A stretch of DNA of 33,053 bases from Nitrososphaerales archaeon (GTDB lineage: Archaea > Thermoproteota > Nitrososphaeria > Nitrososphaerales > CADDZS01). Below the pieces are notes generated by a model that did no database searches, had not been told where the DNA came from, and saw only the letters and a program-made list of their open reading frames with translations. The stretch covers positions 1 to 33,053 of the forward strand of contig JASHOD010000127.1 in NCBI GenBank assembly GCA_030041295.1, in the 5' to 3' direction. Position 1 is the stretch's first letter; each line of letters begins with the position of its first letter. Shown here one piece after another: positions 8,297 to 16,222 of this stretch. Position numbers and translations under genes: made by a program.

Positions 8297-8866
8297 CTAA
8301 ACTACCTCAACATTGAATTTCTTTTTGAAAAATGCGACACTTTCCTCTTTGTTGACTCGATGATTCTTTCCAATTTTGCCCGGAGTCCTTGTCCTCCGAG
8401 CAACGCGATATCCGGCCCTTTCGAGAACGACCGAAGCGTTCATTCCGAATATGCCAATTTCGGGACTGTATCTGACCCCAGGAATCTCAATGTGTTCCTT
8501 AATTCCGAATGAACAATTGCCAAAATCGTCAAACGAACTCGCGGAAATTCTATTCTCCCTCGATTGCAAAAGAAGCTTCAGGGTGTCCTCGGCTTTTTGC
8601 CGTCGAAGAGTCACCATCATTCCAATTGGTTCCCCTTTGTGTACTCCAAAATCTCTGATTGATTTCTTCGCTTTTCGAAAGCTCGCCTTCTGACTCACAA
8701 GATCTTCGAGAACTCGACGAGCCCGCTCAATTGCCTCGCCGGACCTTCCTACTCCTATATTCAGGACGAGTTTGCCAATTCTCACGTCGCGAATTCCTCC
8801 TTGCACGGTTTTTTTCCTTGTCTCTTGCATCAAGGTAGTGGTGCTGCTCAAATTGTTCGACTCCAA
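8297..8866 (-). CDS. rpl5: Ribosomal protein L5 (uL5)
   Basis: 5S rRNA-binding protein of the central protuberance. The core starts at about residue 24 (IRDVRIGKLVLNIGVGRSGE), with the typical GVHKGEPIGMMVTLR middle segment. FGNCSFGIKEHIEIPGVRYSPEIGIFGM follows, which contains the L5 motif. The first codon is TTG at 8866, giving 189 residues. An in-frame ATG at 8830 (177 residues) would still include the whole fold. I see no strong ribosome-binding site for either, so the start is open. It lies between S4e and S14 in standard archaeal order. Confidence 0.95.
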   Translation of the reverse strand: MESNNLSSTTTLMQETRKKTVQGGIRDVRIGKLVLNIGVGRSGEAIERARRVLEDLVSQKASFRKAKKSIRDFGVHKGEPIGMMVTLRRQKAEDTLKLLLQSRENRISASSFDDFGNCSFGIKEHIEIPGVRYSPEIGIFGMNASVVLERAGYRVARRTRTPGKIGKNHRVNKEESVAFFKKKFNVEVV

Positions 8867-8882
8867 TTTATGCCCTTAGCAT

Positions 8883-9626
8883 CTAAGATGATGATACTCC
8901 GTGACGGGTAACTGTTATGCTTGGCAATTGTTTGCCTAGAGGCATTAGCGCCGTAGAAGGTAGCTCTGAACCAGATCCGTCTGCAAACCTAACTGTAGCG
9001 ATTGATCCTCTCGAAAAGGTTCCCGGCTTCAGGTCTTCGATCGTGATAACCTCGCCCGATCTTTCACCCCGAACGAGAAGCGCCAAGCTCCCCATCGTGA
9101 GTCTATAGCTCGATTGGAATTCCTGTTCGGGCAACTTGAGGATCAACGAATCTCCCGGACGGACATCGACCTCTGCCTCGGGATAGATAACGCGCCCGTC
9201 ATGCAATCCACAGGCGGTCTTAGCCCCACGCACTGTTTTCTTGCTCTTTACAATGCACATCTTGAGATTCTTTTCGTTATCTGAAATCTCAATGGGTTCC
9301 AATCCGCCTTCCATGGGAACTAGTCTAAAGGCTTTCTTAACACTTGGAACATCCACGACGTCCATCAAACCAACGGGGAAACGCGGAGAATGGACAATGC
9401 GTCCGTCGACCAGTATCTTTCCTGAATTTAGGACGCTCATCGCTTCTCGGCTGTTCTTCGTGATGGAAAGTATATCGCGCATCAGGACAAGCAAGGGATA
9501 GCTCTGATCCTTTCGATGCGGCCCAGGCTCTGTTCTGACAACGAATCTTTTGTCTTTCTTTGAAATCTTCCAAAACCTTGGCACGTCAGCTCTCTTTGTC
9601 TTTAGACTGCCACTCTTTCTCGCCAT
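8883..9626 (-). CDS. rps4e: Ribosomal protein S4e (eS4)
   Basis: Archaeal/eukaryotic small-subunit protein. About 247 residues from ATG at 9626, which follows AGGTGAT at a spacing of nine. A TTG two codons upstream lies too close to that motif. Domains in order: the N-terminal S4e segment (KTKRADVPRFW), an S4-like RNA-binding domain (about 45-105, with LNSGKILVDGRIV), the central S4e beta domain (about 110-180) and a C-terminal KOW-like part with GERSGEVITIED. Its place between L24 and L5 is the archaeal arrangement. Confidence 0.95.
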   Translation of the reverse strand: MARKSGSLKTKRADVPRFWKISKKDKRFVVRTEPGPHRKDQSYPLLVLMRDILSITKNSREAMSVLNSGKILVDGRIVHSPRFPVGLMDVVDVPSVKKAFRLVPMEGGLEPIEISDNEKNLKMCIVKSKKTVRGAKTACGLHDGRVIYPEAEVDVRPGDSLILKLPEQEFQSSYRLTMGSLALLVRGERSGEVITIEDLKPGTFSRGSIATVRFADGSGSELPSTALMPLGKQLPSITVTRHGVSSS

Positions 9627-9669
9627 TTTCAAAAATCACCTGTCTATAATGTTCTTATGGAGATAATCC

Positions 9670-10047
9670 TTAATGAGTCCCTTCTATCGCTGAGCGTCGC
9701 CACTTGTCGTTTAGGTTAAGACCAGTCACAACAAGGTTCGATGTATGAATCCGAACTGGAGTGTTTCCTCCTGCGATCTTTTCGCGATGAATGCCTTCTA
9801 CAGTAACCAGCCCTCCTTCAGCGAATACTTTCTGAACCTTGCCTTCGATTCCAGAGTACTCGCCCCGAACAAGCTTCACGTTGTCTCCTATTCTGACGCG
9901 AACAGAATTCTTCGCATACTTTGTCTTGAGATCGCTGGAAAGGGCCGCGGTTGGGAATCCGGTGCTCTTTTCATGACAACGGGCGAGATGCATCCTTTGC
10001 CGAGCTTTGATCGGTTTTGCGGAAATTCCATTCTTTGCTAACTTCAT
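9670..10047 (-). CDS. rpl24: Ribosomal protein L24 (uL24)
   Basis: Initiates 50S assembly and lies near the exit tunnel. I take ATG at 10047 (125 residues). It is preceded by GAGGAAAG at suitable spacing, and the protein then begins MKLAKNGISAKPIKARQRMH. The longer frame starting at 10080 would add 11 unconserved residues and overlap rpl14. The KOW motif is clear (VRIGDNVKLVRGEYSGIEGK at about 60-79) and is followed by GLVTVEGIHREK. It lies between L14 and S4e. Confidence 0.94.
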   Translation of the reverse strand: MKLAKNGISAKPIKARQRMHLARCHEKSTGFPTAALSSDLKTKYAKNSVRVRIGDNVKLVRGEYSGIEGKVQKVFAEGGLVTVEGIHREKIAGGNTPVRIHTSNLVVTGLNLNDKWRRSAIEGTH

Positions 10048-10072
10048 GACATTTCTTTCCTCAACAAAAAAA

Positions 10073-10507
10073 TCATACAATCATTGTCGCAAGATTTGCA
10101 ATCCTAGGCCATCTTTCCGCCGCTTCGGCTGCAACCGGTCCTTTGATGTCGGTTCCCTTCATATCGCCTTCAGGTGTGATTATGACGGCGGCATTATCTT
10201 CGAAAATAACACGCTGCCCGCTCACTCGTCGCACCGCGTACTTTTGTCTGATAATTACAGCCCCGAAAGTCTGCTTCCTAAGCTCCGGCGGTCCTCGTTT
10301 TACCACAACAGTAACATGGTCGCCGACCGACGCCGCAGGCATTCTCGAGAGACGACCGTGATATCGAGTGACGTTAACAACGCGGAGCGTCTTTGCTCCA
10401 GTATTGTCTGCACAATTTATTATGGCGCTTACAGGAATGGCCCGAGTAATGTAAAGTTTGAATTCCGAGACTCCCTTCGCCGAAACTGCTCTCGACTTTG
10501 CTGCCAT
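10073..10507 (-). CDS. rpl14: Ribosomal protein L14 (uL14)
   Basis: Large-subunit protein at the subunit interface, bridging to 16S rRNA. 144 residues from ATG. Signature segments are NCADNTGAKTLRVVNVTRY, then AASVGDHVTVVVKRGPPELR and the conserved basic RQKYAVRRVSGQRVIFEDNA. An N-terminal extension of about 15 residues precedes the family core (FKLYITRAIPVSAIINCADN). The C-terminal GPVAAEAAERWPRIANLATMIV is the archaeal form of the family ending. Confidence 0.96.
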   Translation of the reverse strand: MAAKSRAVSAKGVSEFKLYITRAIPVSAIINCADNTGAKTLRVVNVTRYHGRLSRMPAASVGDHVTVVVKRGPPELRKQTFGAVIIRQKYAVRRVSGQRVIFEDNAAVIITPEGDMKGTDIKGPVAAEAAERWPRIANLATMIV

Positions 10508-10558
10508 TTAGAAATCTGTCAACTCTCTTGTCGTTCTAGTTATTCTTCCTTCTTCCTA

Positions 10559-10921
10559 CTATGCAGTAGTCTCCGAAATGGTTGCAGGACTACCTGCCGC
10601 TCGATCTAATACTACAAATGAAACAGTCTTCGCAATTGGTTTACACTCTCCCACAGTCGCAATATCGCCGACCTTCAGATCGACACAGGGAGGCAGGTGT
10701 GCATGAAGCTTGCTACGCCTCTTTAGATACCGCATGTACTTCTTGTTGTACTTGTATGATTCTCTCAGCACCACAGCGAGTTTCGCTGACGAAACGCTGA
10801 CGACCTTGCCCGATAGCAACTTCCCCCGGACTCTAAGCGAACCGTGAAATGGGCAATTTGGATCTTCACACGGTCTTGCCGGTGCTCTAACCTCAAGACC
10901 AACATTCTTTGATTCAGACAT
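10559..10921 (-). CDS. rps17: Ribosomal protein S17 (uS17)
   Basis: Binds 16S rRNA during early 30S assembly. I place the start at ATG 10921, giving a protein that begins MSESKNVGLEVRAPARPCED. It sits five bases after GGCGA, a spacing also seen at the KH gene. In-frame TTG 10945 and ATG 10936 are possible but lie on or beside the stop of the RNase P gene. The archaeal S17 motifs are CPFHGSLRVRG (with the usual Cys residues), the OB-fold segment GKLLSGKVVSV and the KRRSKLHAHLPPC segment, followed by VGDIATVGECKPIAKT. The product is 120 residues. Confidence 0.94.
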   Translation of the reverse strand: MSESKNVGLEVRAPARPCEDPNCPFHGSLRVRGKLLSGKVVSVSSAKLAVVLRESYKYNKKYMRYLKRRSKLHAHLPPCVDLKVGDIATVGECKPIAKTVSFVVLDRAAGSPATISETTA

Positions 10922-10948
10922 GTAACTCGCCTTCATTCTCCCCAAAAA

Positions 10949-11200
10949 TTAGAGTTTGTAAATCCTCTCTGAGATGGTTCCGTAGATATCTGCGCCGGAC
11001 ACTTTCATTACATTTTGTTTCATATGAAATTCGAGCAAACAGTCCTTCTTTGGAATTGTCAGTTCCTTCCCCAGATGGTCTCTAATCTTCAAAGTGTTTC
11101 TTGTTTCATCCATCACAATTCCCATCTTCAAAATTAGACTGGGATCAGATGAATGGATGACTTTCAATCGACTGCTGATCAACATCTCTTTAACTAGCAT
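10949..11200 (-). CDS. rnp1: RNase P protein component 1 (Rpp29/POP4)
   Basis: Protein subunit of archaeal RNase P, which matures tRNA 5' ends. 83 residues from ATG. The Sm-like barrel of Rpp29 is visible: GIVMDETRNTLKI, then KELTIPKKDCLLEF, closing with VSGADIYGTISERIYKL. Among archaea this small gene normally sits between L29 (or SUI1) and S17, as here. The SUI1/eIF1 gene that many archaea carry next to it is absent. It is flanked by gaps of 21 bases on the L29 side and, with the chosen S17 start, 27 bases on the other. Confidence 0.93.
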   Translation of the reverse strand: MLVKEMLISSRLKVIHSSDPSLILKMGIVMDETRNTLKIRDHLGKELTIPKKDCLLEFHMKQNVMKVSGADIYGTISERIYKL

Positions 11201-11221
11201 TCCGTTTTTACCTTCTGCTAC

Positions 11222-11497
11222 TCAAGATTGAGGCTCTTCCTTTGCCTTCGTGTTCTTTGAAGAAGAAGCTTCTGCTCCTGCTTCACTCGTCTGAGCCCTG
11301 TTGTATTCAATACTTATCGCAGTCATAACGCGGGCAATATTGCGCCTGACTGTCTTGATCTCGCCCAATTCTTTCTTGAGAGTCCCTCGCGCGGCCTTTG
11401 ATCTTAATCTGGAAAGCTCAGATCGAAGATCGCTCTCGCGAGCTACGAGATCGTCATGCGATAGCTTGGATAATTCTTGCGTCTTAAGTCGTTTCAT
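11222..11497 (-). CDS. rpl29: Ribosomal protein L29 (uL29)
   Basis: Large-subunit protein beside the exit tunnel. I take ATG 11497 (91 residues), which begins MKRLKTQELSKLSHDDL, the family start. A longer frame to 11575 only reads through the end of rps3. A GGAGG motif lies about 15 bases upstream, inside rps3. Two helices follow with the L29 motif ESDLRSELSRLRSKAARGT and the turn into EIKTVRRNIARVMTAISIE. The last 25 residues form an Ala/Glu/Ser/Lys low-complexity tail. The start overlaps the 3' end of rps3 by 14 bases. Confidence 0.94.
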   Translation of the reverse strand: MKRLKTQELSKLSHDDLVARESDLRSELSRLRSKAARGTLKKELGEIKTVRRNIARVMTAISIEYNRAQTSEAGAEASSSKNTKAKEEPQS

Positions 11498-12314
11498 TCT
11501 CAGTTTTTTCCTCCTTTTTGCTCGAAGCGTGCCGCCTCGAGGACCTTGGAGTTGGCTTCGTACCTTCCGCTCCAACCGTCGGTTGTTGCGGTGTCGTTGT
11601 TTCTTCCTTCGTTGGACCTGATTGTGAAGGGGGTTGCGTCGATGAGGCCAATGCCGAAGCTGAATCAGATGAAGTTGGCGATGCTGTTCCTTCCGTAGCA
11701 GGTTTCGGGCTCTCCTTCACTTCAATATCAGGAGGAACTGCATTTTTTATGGCAATCTTGACTTGAACGCCATAGAGACCCATCTTCAGCAAGACGTCGG
11801 TCGTGGCATGTCTTACCATTTTTTCGGCGGTATCTCCGCTCTTCGGTACAACGCCTGCTACATACTTCTCAAAATGAGCTCGTTCGCTACGCAGTTTTCC
11901 AGCAATAACAATTTCGGCGCCCATCGCTCCGGCATTCATCATAGAATTTAGTGTCCAAATGGCCGCACGCCTAAACGCCGTTCCCCTTACTACTGTTTGT
12001 GCAATCCTGTTTGCCATTATTCTCGGATTAAGCTCAGGTGTAGTCTCCTCGACAACCGAAATCTGAGGATTGGGAAGACTGAACTTCTTCTCCATCTTCT
12101 CCGTCAAGTCTCGTATTCCCATGCCTCTTCTGCCGATGACAAGTCCCGGTCTTTGAACATACAAAGTAATTCTAGTCCCGACCGGCGAGGTCATGATATC
12201 GACCCCACCATATCCCGCATCCTTGAGCTGTTGCTCAAGGTACTCATCGATCTCCGAATTTCTCGAAAACTTGTTCATTACTTTTCGAGTTGTGGTGATG
12301 GTGGCAGAGGACAT
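11484..12314 (-). CDS. rps3: Ribosomal protein S3 (uS3)
   Basis: Small-subunit head protein at the mRNA entry site. 276 residues from ATG. The KH domain is seen with its GxxG-type loop (VQRPGLVIGRRGMGIRDLTE, about 53-72). The C-terminal S3 domain follows with NPRIMANRIAQTVVRGTAFRRA and the SGDTAEKMVRHATTDVLLKMG stretch split by the ribosomal fold. The core ends near residue 198 (NAVPPDIEVKE). About 75 residues of Ser/Thr/Pro/Glu-rich low-complexity sequence follow. The tail ends in basic and acidic clusters and overlaps the L29 start by 14 bases. Confidence 0.95.
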   Translation of the reverse strand: MSSATITTTRKVMNKFSRNSEIDEYLEQQLKDAGYGGVDIMTSPVGTRITLYVQRPGLVIGRRGMGIRDLTEKMEKKFSLPNPQISVVEETTPELNPRIMANRIAQTVVRGTAFRRAAIWTLNSMMNAGAMGAEIVIAGKLRSERAHFEKYVAGVVPKSGDTAEKMVRHATTDVLLKMGLYGVQVKIAIKNAVPPDIEVKESPKPATEGTASPTSSDSASALASSTQPPSQSGPTKEETTTPQQPTVGAEGTKPTPRSSRRHASSKKEEKTENETT

Positions 12315-12324
12315 TCTTCAAAGA

Positions 12325-12786
12325 TCACGCTTCTGTGGCAACCAGTTCGATGTGGACAAGCGTATTGAATGATGGCGAAGATCTTCCCTGAGCTCTAGGG
12401 GTATACCCTTTGAGAACTCGTCCCCGCTGGGCTGCAGCATGAATTATCTTCAATCTGTCCAAATCAAGTCCTTTGAACTCTGCATTTGATTCGAGATTAT
12501 TCAAAACGAGACGGACTTCCTTGGCTGCCTTCATTGGATAAGCACCTGCATGGAAACCCAATGATTCCGAGCGATGCGCTCCCCCTCGCTTGTAGCGCCT
12601 GAAGGGAACGGATTGCTCCCTCGACTCGACCTGCTCTAGGTATTTCTTTGCATCTTTCACTAATTTACCATTAATCGCAACGCATACCTCTCTTGCAGCT
12701 TTGGGTGAGACATTGACCTCTCTGCCGCTAGCTTTGATATGCAGAAGAGGGTCGTATCTCTGGAAGCTGTACCTAAAGAGGGGCAA
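12325..12786 (-). CDS. rpl22: Ribosomal protein L22 (uL22)
   Basis: Lines the exit tunnel with L4. 153 residues. The protein reads RYSFQRYDPLLHIKASGREV, then SPKAAREVCVAINGK. The conserved YKRGGAHR plus YPMKAAKEVRLVLNNLE and the RGRVLKGYTPRAQGRSSP tunnel hairpin follow, with a standard end. The start is TTG at 12786, with no clear ribosome-binding site. The frame before it has no better start that would add family sequence. A 79-base gap separates it from rps19, longer than most gaps here. Confidence 0.94.
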   Translation of the reverse strand: MPLFRYSFQRYDPLLHIKASGREVNVSPKAAREVCVAINGKLVKDAKKYLEQVESREQSVPFRRYKRGGAHRSESLGFHAGAYPMKAAKEVRLVLNNLESNAEFKGLDLDRLKIIHAAAQRGRVLKGYTPRAQGRSSPSFNTLVHIELVATEA

Positions 12787-12865
12787 TTTACTAGAAACAC
12801 TTGTAGGAAAGTTTAGTTTCGTCGGATGTGATAAATACCTATCGTTGTGGCTCCGGTTTTCAAAT

Positions 12866-13261
12866 TTATTTCAGCGGGACGTAGAGACTGGAACGAGACG
12901 CGCCAATACCGGGAGTGCCATGCTGAACTTTCTTGTTGGTTATGACATACTCTCCGAGGTAGTGCCCAATCATTTCTGGCTTAACCTCTAATTGAACGAA
13001 TTCTTTCCCGGAATGTACAAGGAGACTTAAACCCGCCATATATGGCAGAATGACCATATCTCTAGCATGAGTTCTGATTTGACCCTTGAGTTTCCCGGTC
13101 TTTGCCAAACGGCTTTGCTCAATGAGCTTTTTCTTCTCATCAGAGATTCCTCGATTGAGAGTTCTACGTTGACGTGAAGGCAAGAGATTCAGAAATGACT
13201 CGAATGACATGCCTTGAAGTTGCTCTAACGTATAACCACGGTACTTATATTCTCTTGGCGT
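12866..13261 (-). CDS. rps19: Ribosomal protein S19 (uS19); anomalous translation start
   Basis: Small-subunit head protein contacting the large subunit. The core is clear: [20 protein letters not shown], then [24 protein letters not shown] and [21 protein letters not shown]. The first ATG in frame is at 13210 (114 residues), but the frame continues upstream with family sequence ([17 protein letters not shown], 17 codons). It is then blocked by TAA at 13262-13264. That stretch has no ATG, GTG or TTG; its first codon is ACG (13261), five bases after an AGTGA motif. Before the TAA come GTG and AGT. I list the extended form (131 residues) because the upstream residues belong to the family. The real start, or a sequence error, is unresolved. 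Confidence 0.88.
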   Translation of the reverse strand, partial: TPREYKYRGYTLEQLQGMSFESFLNLLPSRQRRTLNRGISDEKKKLIEQSRLAKTGKLKGQIRTHARDMVILPYMAGLSLLVHSGKEFVQLEVKPEMIGHYLGEYVITNKKVQHGTPGIGASRSSLYVPLK

Positions 13262-13281
13262 TTAACTCACTACTCTTTCTT

Positions 13282-14019
13282 CTACCCAGAAACGACTTCG
13301 CTTCTCAATCTCTTGCGTCCAGTCTTCTTCGCAGCGATCAATCCAACCTTGCGACCCGGAGGAGCGTTCCTCGAAGTCGAGGTGGACTTTCCAGGGTGCT
13401 GGTGTCGTCCGCCACCGAATGGGTGGTACACAACGGCCATCGCAATGCCTCGCATTCTTGGATAGATCTTTCCTTTGGACTTCTTCAAGTGATATCTTGG
13501 GCCGGCTCTGAGAAACGGTTTTTCGATCCTGCCCGCGCCGCTCACGACACCGATGGATGCGCGACAACCTGACGGCAAAGTTATTGATTTCCCTGAGGGA
13601 AGTCTTACTACTGCTCCAGTGGGTGAGTTTGCAAACAAAATTGCGGAGCCGCCTGCATTTCTAACCAGTCTTCCACCATCACCTTTGTAACGTTCGATAT
13701 TGCAAATTTGAGTCCCTTCCGGTATGCTTGTAAGAGGAAGTACATTGCCTGGAGCAACGGTTGCCTGAGGACCTATCTGAATTGATGATCCCACCGTAGT
13801 GCCCAGAACAGCGGGAATATAGAACCTCTTGCCCCCAACATCAGCTAGGGCAATCGGATACTCTCTACCTCGCTCGTGTACGATATTGAGTACTCTCGCT
13901 TCAAAGGTCTCGTTGCTAGCTAGGAACGGATATCCTACTACAGCAAACTTTCCTTTGGAAGGAGCTCTATACTGTAGTCCTCCCTTTCCTCTATGTCTTT
14001 GAAGAATACGTTTGCCCAA
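13282..14019 (-). CDS. rpl2: Ribosomal protein L2 (uL2)
   Basis: Large-subunit protein next to the peptidyl-transferase centre. 245 residues from the start codon, normal for archaea. It opens GKRILQRHRGKGGLQYRAPS. An OB-like and an SH3-like domain follow (VLPLTSIPEGTQICNIE). The C-terminal loop reads RGIAMAVVYHPFGGGRHQHPGK, ending PPGRKVGLIAAKKTGRKR. The residue before the conserved His199 is Tyr198, where family members known to me have Asp or Glu. The rest of the loop is intact, so the protein is surely functional. It sits between L23 (7 bases away) and S19. Confidence 0.96.
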   Translation of the reverse strand: MGKRILQRHRGKGGLQYRAPSKGKFAVVGYPFLASNETFEARVLNIVHERGREYPIALADVGGKRFYIPAVLGTTVGSSIQIGPQATVAPGNVLPLTSIPEGTQICNIERYKGDGGRLVRNAGGSAILFANSPTGAVVRLPSGKSITLPSGCRASIGVVSGAGRIEKPFLRAGPRYHLKKSKGKIYPRMRGIAMAVVYHPFGGGRHQHPGKSTSTSRNAPPGRKVGLIAAKKTGRKRLRSEVVSG

Positions 14020-14026
14020 TTATGAT

Positions 14027-14293
14027 CTAGACCAAACCGAGTTTAGAGGCAAGGTCGCTTGCGGGATTTTCTGGCGCCAAGCGCACATAAGCCTTCTTTC
14101 CCGTCACAGAAATAGAGGTATTGATAGATTGCACCTTGACTTCGTACAAAGTTTCGATCGCCTGTTTGATCCTCTGCTTTGACGCCCTCTCGTCAACGAG
14201 GAAAACAATCTTGTTTTGTCTCTCTATAAGATCGAACGTCTTTTCAGTTACGTAGGGCCTGAAGACAATCTCTAGGGCTTCTTCAGCTTGCAT
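14027..14293 (-). CDS. rpl23: Ribosomal protein L23 (uL23)
   Basis: Exit-tunnel protein that docks SRP and SecY. 88 residues from ATG 14293, chosen because GGGTGAG lies five bases before it; GTG 14302 is part of that motif. The L23 fold is plain: EIVFRPYVTEKTFDLIERQ, then KIVFLVDERASKQRIKQAIE and the hairpin VQSINTSISVTGKKAYVRL. The start overlaps the L4 stop region by 11 bases, implying coupled translation. Confidence 0.95.
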   Translation of the reverse strand: MQAEEALEIVFRPYVTEKTFDLIERQNKIVFLVDERASKQRIKQAIETLYEVKVQSINTSISVTGKKAYVRLAPENPASDLASKLGLV

Positions 14294-15089
14294 ATTTCTC
14301 ACCCAATGCGATAACAGTCTTTGATAACGAATTCAAAGATCCTTTTGTCCAAATCGTAAGTCTTCCAGGGATCGAGCCGGGGGCAAGGTCCAGGACAGAT
14401 AGATCCGAACCCTTGACTACAGTGACACCGGCAAGCGATTTTAGAGCGGGCATTAGGATAGTATTATCCGCGACTACGATGAGAGGGCCGACTCCGGATC
14501 TACTTACTTTCGCTGTGTTAGTGTTTAGCTTCTTTGTTCTTGCCAAAACCCTATCTAGCTCCTTGTCTGCCCCTAGAGCAGTCAAGAATTTTTTCACATC
14601 TCGAACCTTCGCGACTTTTTCAAGTTCGTCAGAAACGACAATCGGCAAATCTACCGAAAAACTATGGCCACGCTTTGAAACAAGATCCTTATTCGCAGTG
14701 GCCGAAATGGCTGATGCCAAAGCCAATCGTCTTTCCTTTCGGTTTAGTTCTTTCCTTATTACCTTCTCAGATCTAGGCGGAAACGGTAATCTTCCGTGAA
14801 CTATACTCGCGACCCCGCCTGCCATTCCGGACTTTGAGTATCTTTCACCTTTCACCCTCGGAATTCTTGAAATCCCTCTACCCGTCGGCGGGTTGTTTGT
14901 TTCCGCAGTAGTTCTTTTGCCCGCAAGAGGATCTCGTCCCTGCGGTTGTCTACGGTGGGAATCTAAAGCCACGAAGGCTCGAGCGATAACTTCGTCTCTG
15001 ACTGGGGTTGCAAAAACAGCCGGCAGATCTACGGTCTCAACCTCCTTTCCTTCCAAATCGAGGACTTTGGCAGACGTTTTTGTGCTCAT
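14283..15089 (-). CDS. rpl4: Ribosomal protein L4 (uL4, archaeal L4e)
   Basis: Large-subunit protein whose loop lines the exit tunnel. 268 residues from ATG 15089, giving MSTKTSAKVLDLEGKEVETV, the archaeal L4 start. An upstream ATG at 15125 would add 12 unconserved residues with no ribosome-binding site. The tunnel loop is present (DSHRRQPQGRDPLAGKRTTA, then GRGISRIPRVKGERY). The archaeal extension has RKELNRKERRLALASAISAT, with the Rossmann-like C-terminal half after it. It lies between L3 and L23. Confidence 0.95.
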   Translation of the reverse strand: MSTKTSAKVLDLEGKEVETVDLPAVFATPVRDEVIARAFVALDSHRRQPQGRDPLAGKRTTAETNNPPTGRGISRIPRVKGERYSKSGMAGGVASIVHGRLPFPPRSEKVIRKELNRKERRLALASAISATANKDLVSKRGHSFSVDLPIVVSDELEKVAKVRDVKKFLTALGADKELDRVLARTKKLNTNTAKVSRSGVGPLIVVADNTILMPALKSLAGVTVVKGSDLSVLDLAPGSIPGRLTIWTKGSLNSLSKTVIALGEKYAS

Positions 15090-15128
15090 ATCTAATTCAA
15101 TCCACCCGTTCGACAAATACCACATTCT

Positions 15129-16175
15129 TCATTTTGTTTGGGATGTCTGCGCCACTTGTGGAACCTGCAGAGGTACCCCTCCGAGATTAAGTTCGACGAG
15201 CCTTGCGGGGACGACTTTTTGTTTTCTCGGATAAATGGGTAGTCTGAGATCAACAAGACGTTTTGCTGGGCCGGGAATCGAACCTCTTAGTATTACGTAA
15301 TCTCCCTTGACCTCTCCAAAATGGAGATAGCCACCAGACGGGGTAATCGGATTCTGCTGAGAATTGCCCATCGCAAGAATCCGATTATTCTTCATTATGC
15401 GTTGATGAAATCCCATCTGACCTGCTCTCGCGACGGTGTACATTACCGTGGCAGGATGCCAGGGGCTAATCACACCAACTGCCCTAACACTCTTTCTTGA
15501 TTTGTGTTGTTTCCTTTTAACACCAAAACGAGTAACAGGTCCTTCGAATCCTTTTCCTTTGGTGATCGCGATTGCATCGACATATGCCCCCAGTTTGAAA
15601 AGATCCGATGATTTCAATTGCTTGCCCAGAACACTTCTAAGATAATCTAATTTAGCCTTCGCATCGCCGCCAGCGATACCGATTTCCTGGACTTGGGGAA
15701 TATTATTTGACAGCCCAGCTTCGTTCGGCATTATCGCGACCATCGCAACAAATTCAGTGACCTTGGAAATTTCCTTCGAAAGGAGATCGATTTTCGCGTC
15801 GGCATCTGTATTCTTGAGGCAGCCAATCTTGTCACGAAGAACTTCCTCCAATCCCTCAGCAAAAACATCACAAATCACAAATTTCCGTCCTTCCTTTTCT
15901 CCATAAGCTCGAAAGGCGCAGACGGTTATCGGGGGTGTAGCAAGAATTGTGGCAGGGTTAAACATCGGTCGACCATAGTTTGGAGTCCTTTCTCGGTCGT
16001 CGATTGTTATTGCCTGGACCATACCCGCCTTAAATGCTGGAAAACCCGCAAGCATCGGACGCTCGGCGCCTCGTTCGGTCCAATTCCTAACCCTAGGAAT
16101 GAGGACTTGATGACGCGCTCTCGGAGAAAAAGCAAGAGAACCACGTCTAGGCGCATTATGTTTGCGGTGACCCAT
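15129..16175 (-). CDS. rpl3: Ribosomal protein L3 (uL3)
   Basis: Early-assembly large-subunit protein near the peptidyl-transferase centre. 348 residues from ATG, the archaeal length. It opens with GHRKHNAPRRGSLAFSPRAR. Further on come FPAFKAGMVQAITIDD and the W-finger region (GVISPWHPATVMYTVARAGQ, then GFHQRIMKNNRIL). The SIPGPAKRLVDLRLP C-terminus closes it. It is the first gene of the S10-spc train; a TATA-like element lies about 40 bases upstream. Confidence 0.96.
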   Translation of the reverse strand: MGHRKHNAPRRGSLAFSPRARHQVLIPRVRNWTERGAERPMLAGFPAFKAGMVQAITIDDRERTPNYGRPMFNPATILATPPITVCAFRAYGEKEGRKFVICDVFAEGLEEVLRDKIGCLKNTDADAKIDLLSKEISKVTEFVAMVAIMPNEAGLSNNIPQVQEIGIAGGDAKAKLDYLRSVLGKQLKSSDLFKLGAYVDAIAITKGKGFEGPVTRFGVKRKQHKSRKSVRAVGVISPWHPATVMYTVARAGQMGFHQRIMKNNRILAMGNSQQNPITPSGGYLHFGEVKGDYVILRGSIPGPAKRLVDLRLPIYPRKQKVVPARLVELNLGGVPLQVPQVAQTSQTK

Positions 16176-16211
16176 AAAAAAACAGCCGTACTAGTCGAAT
16201 CTCGCAGAGTT

Positions 16212-16222
16212 GCTTTTTAAGC
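16212..16222 (-). promoter_or_regulatory. Candidate TATA box for the S10-spc operon
   Basis: On the minus strand the stretch reads GCTTAAAAAGC, preceded by an A-rich CTCTAAAC that could be a BRE-like region. The distance to the L3 ATG (16175) is about 40 bases. That would put transcription start near 16190 and give a short leader of about 15 bases. This is based only on archaeal TATA-to-start spacing rules and is not proven. Confidence 0.5.

Noticed and set aside
10007..10609. 200-codon open frame on the plus strand over L24, L14 and S17
   Set aside because: It is Ser/Arg/Cys-rich antisense to three firm ribosomal genes, with no family resemblance; the minus-strand genes explain it.
11498..11575. 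Longer L29 form starting at 11575
   Set aside because: The extra 26 residues only read antisense-free through the S3 coding end in another frame, and ATG 11497 gives the family start.
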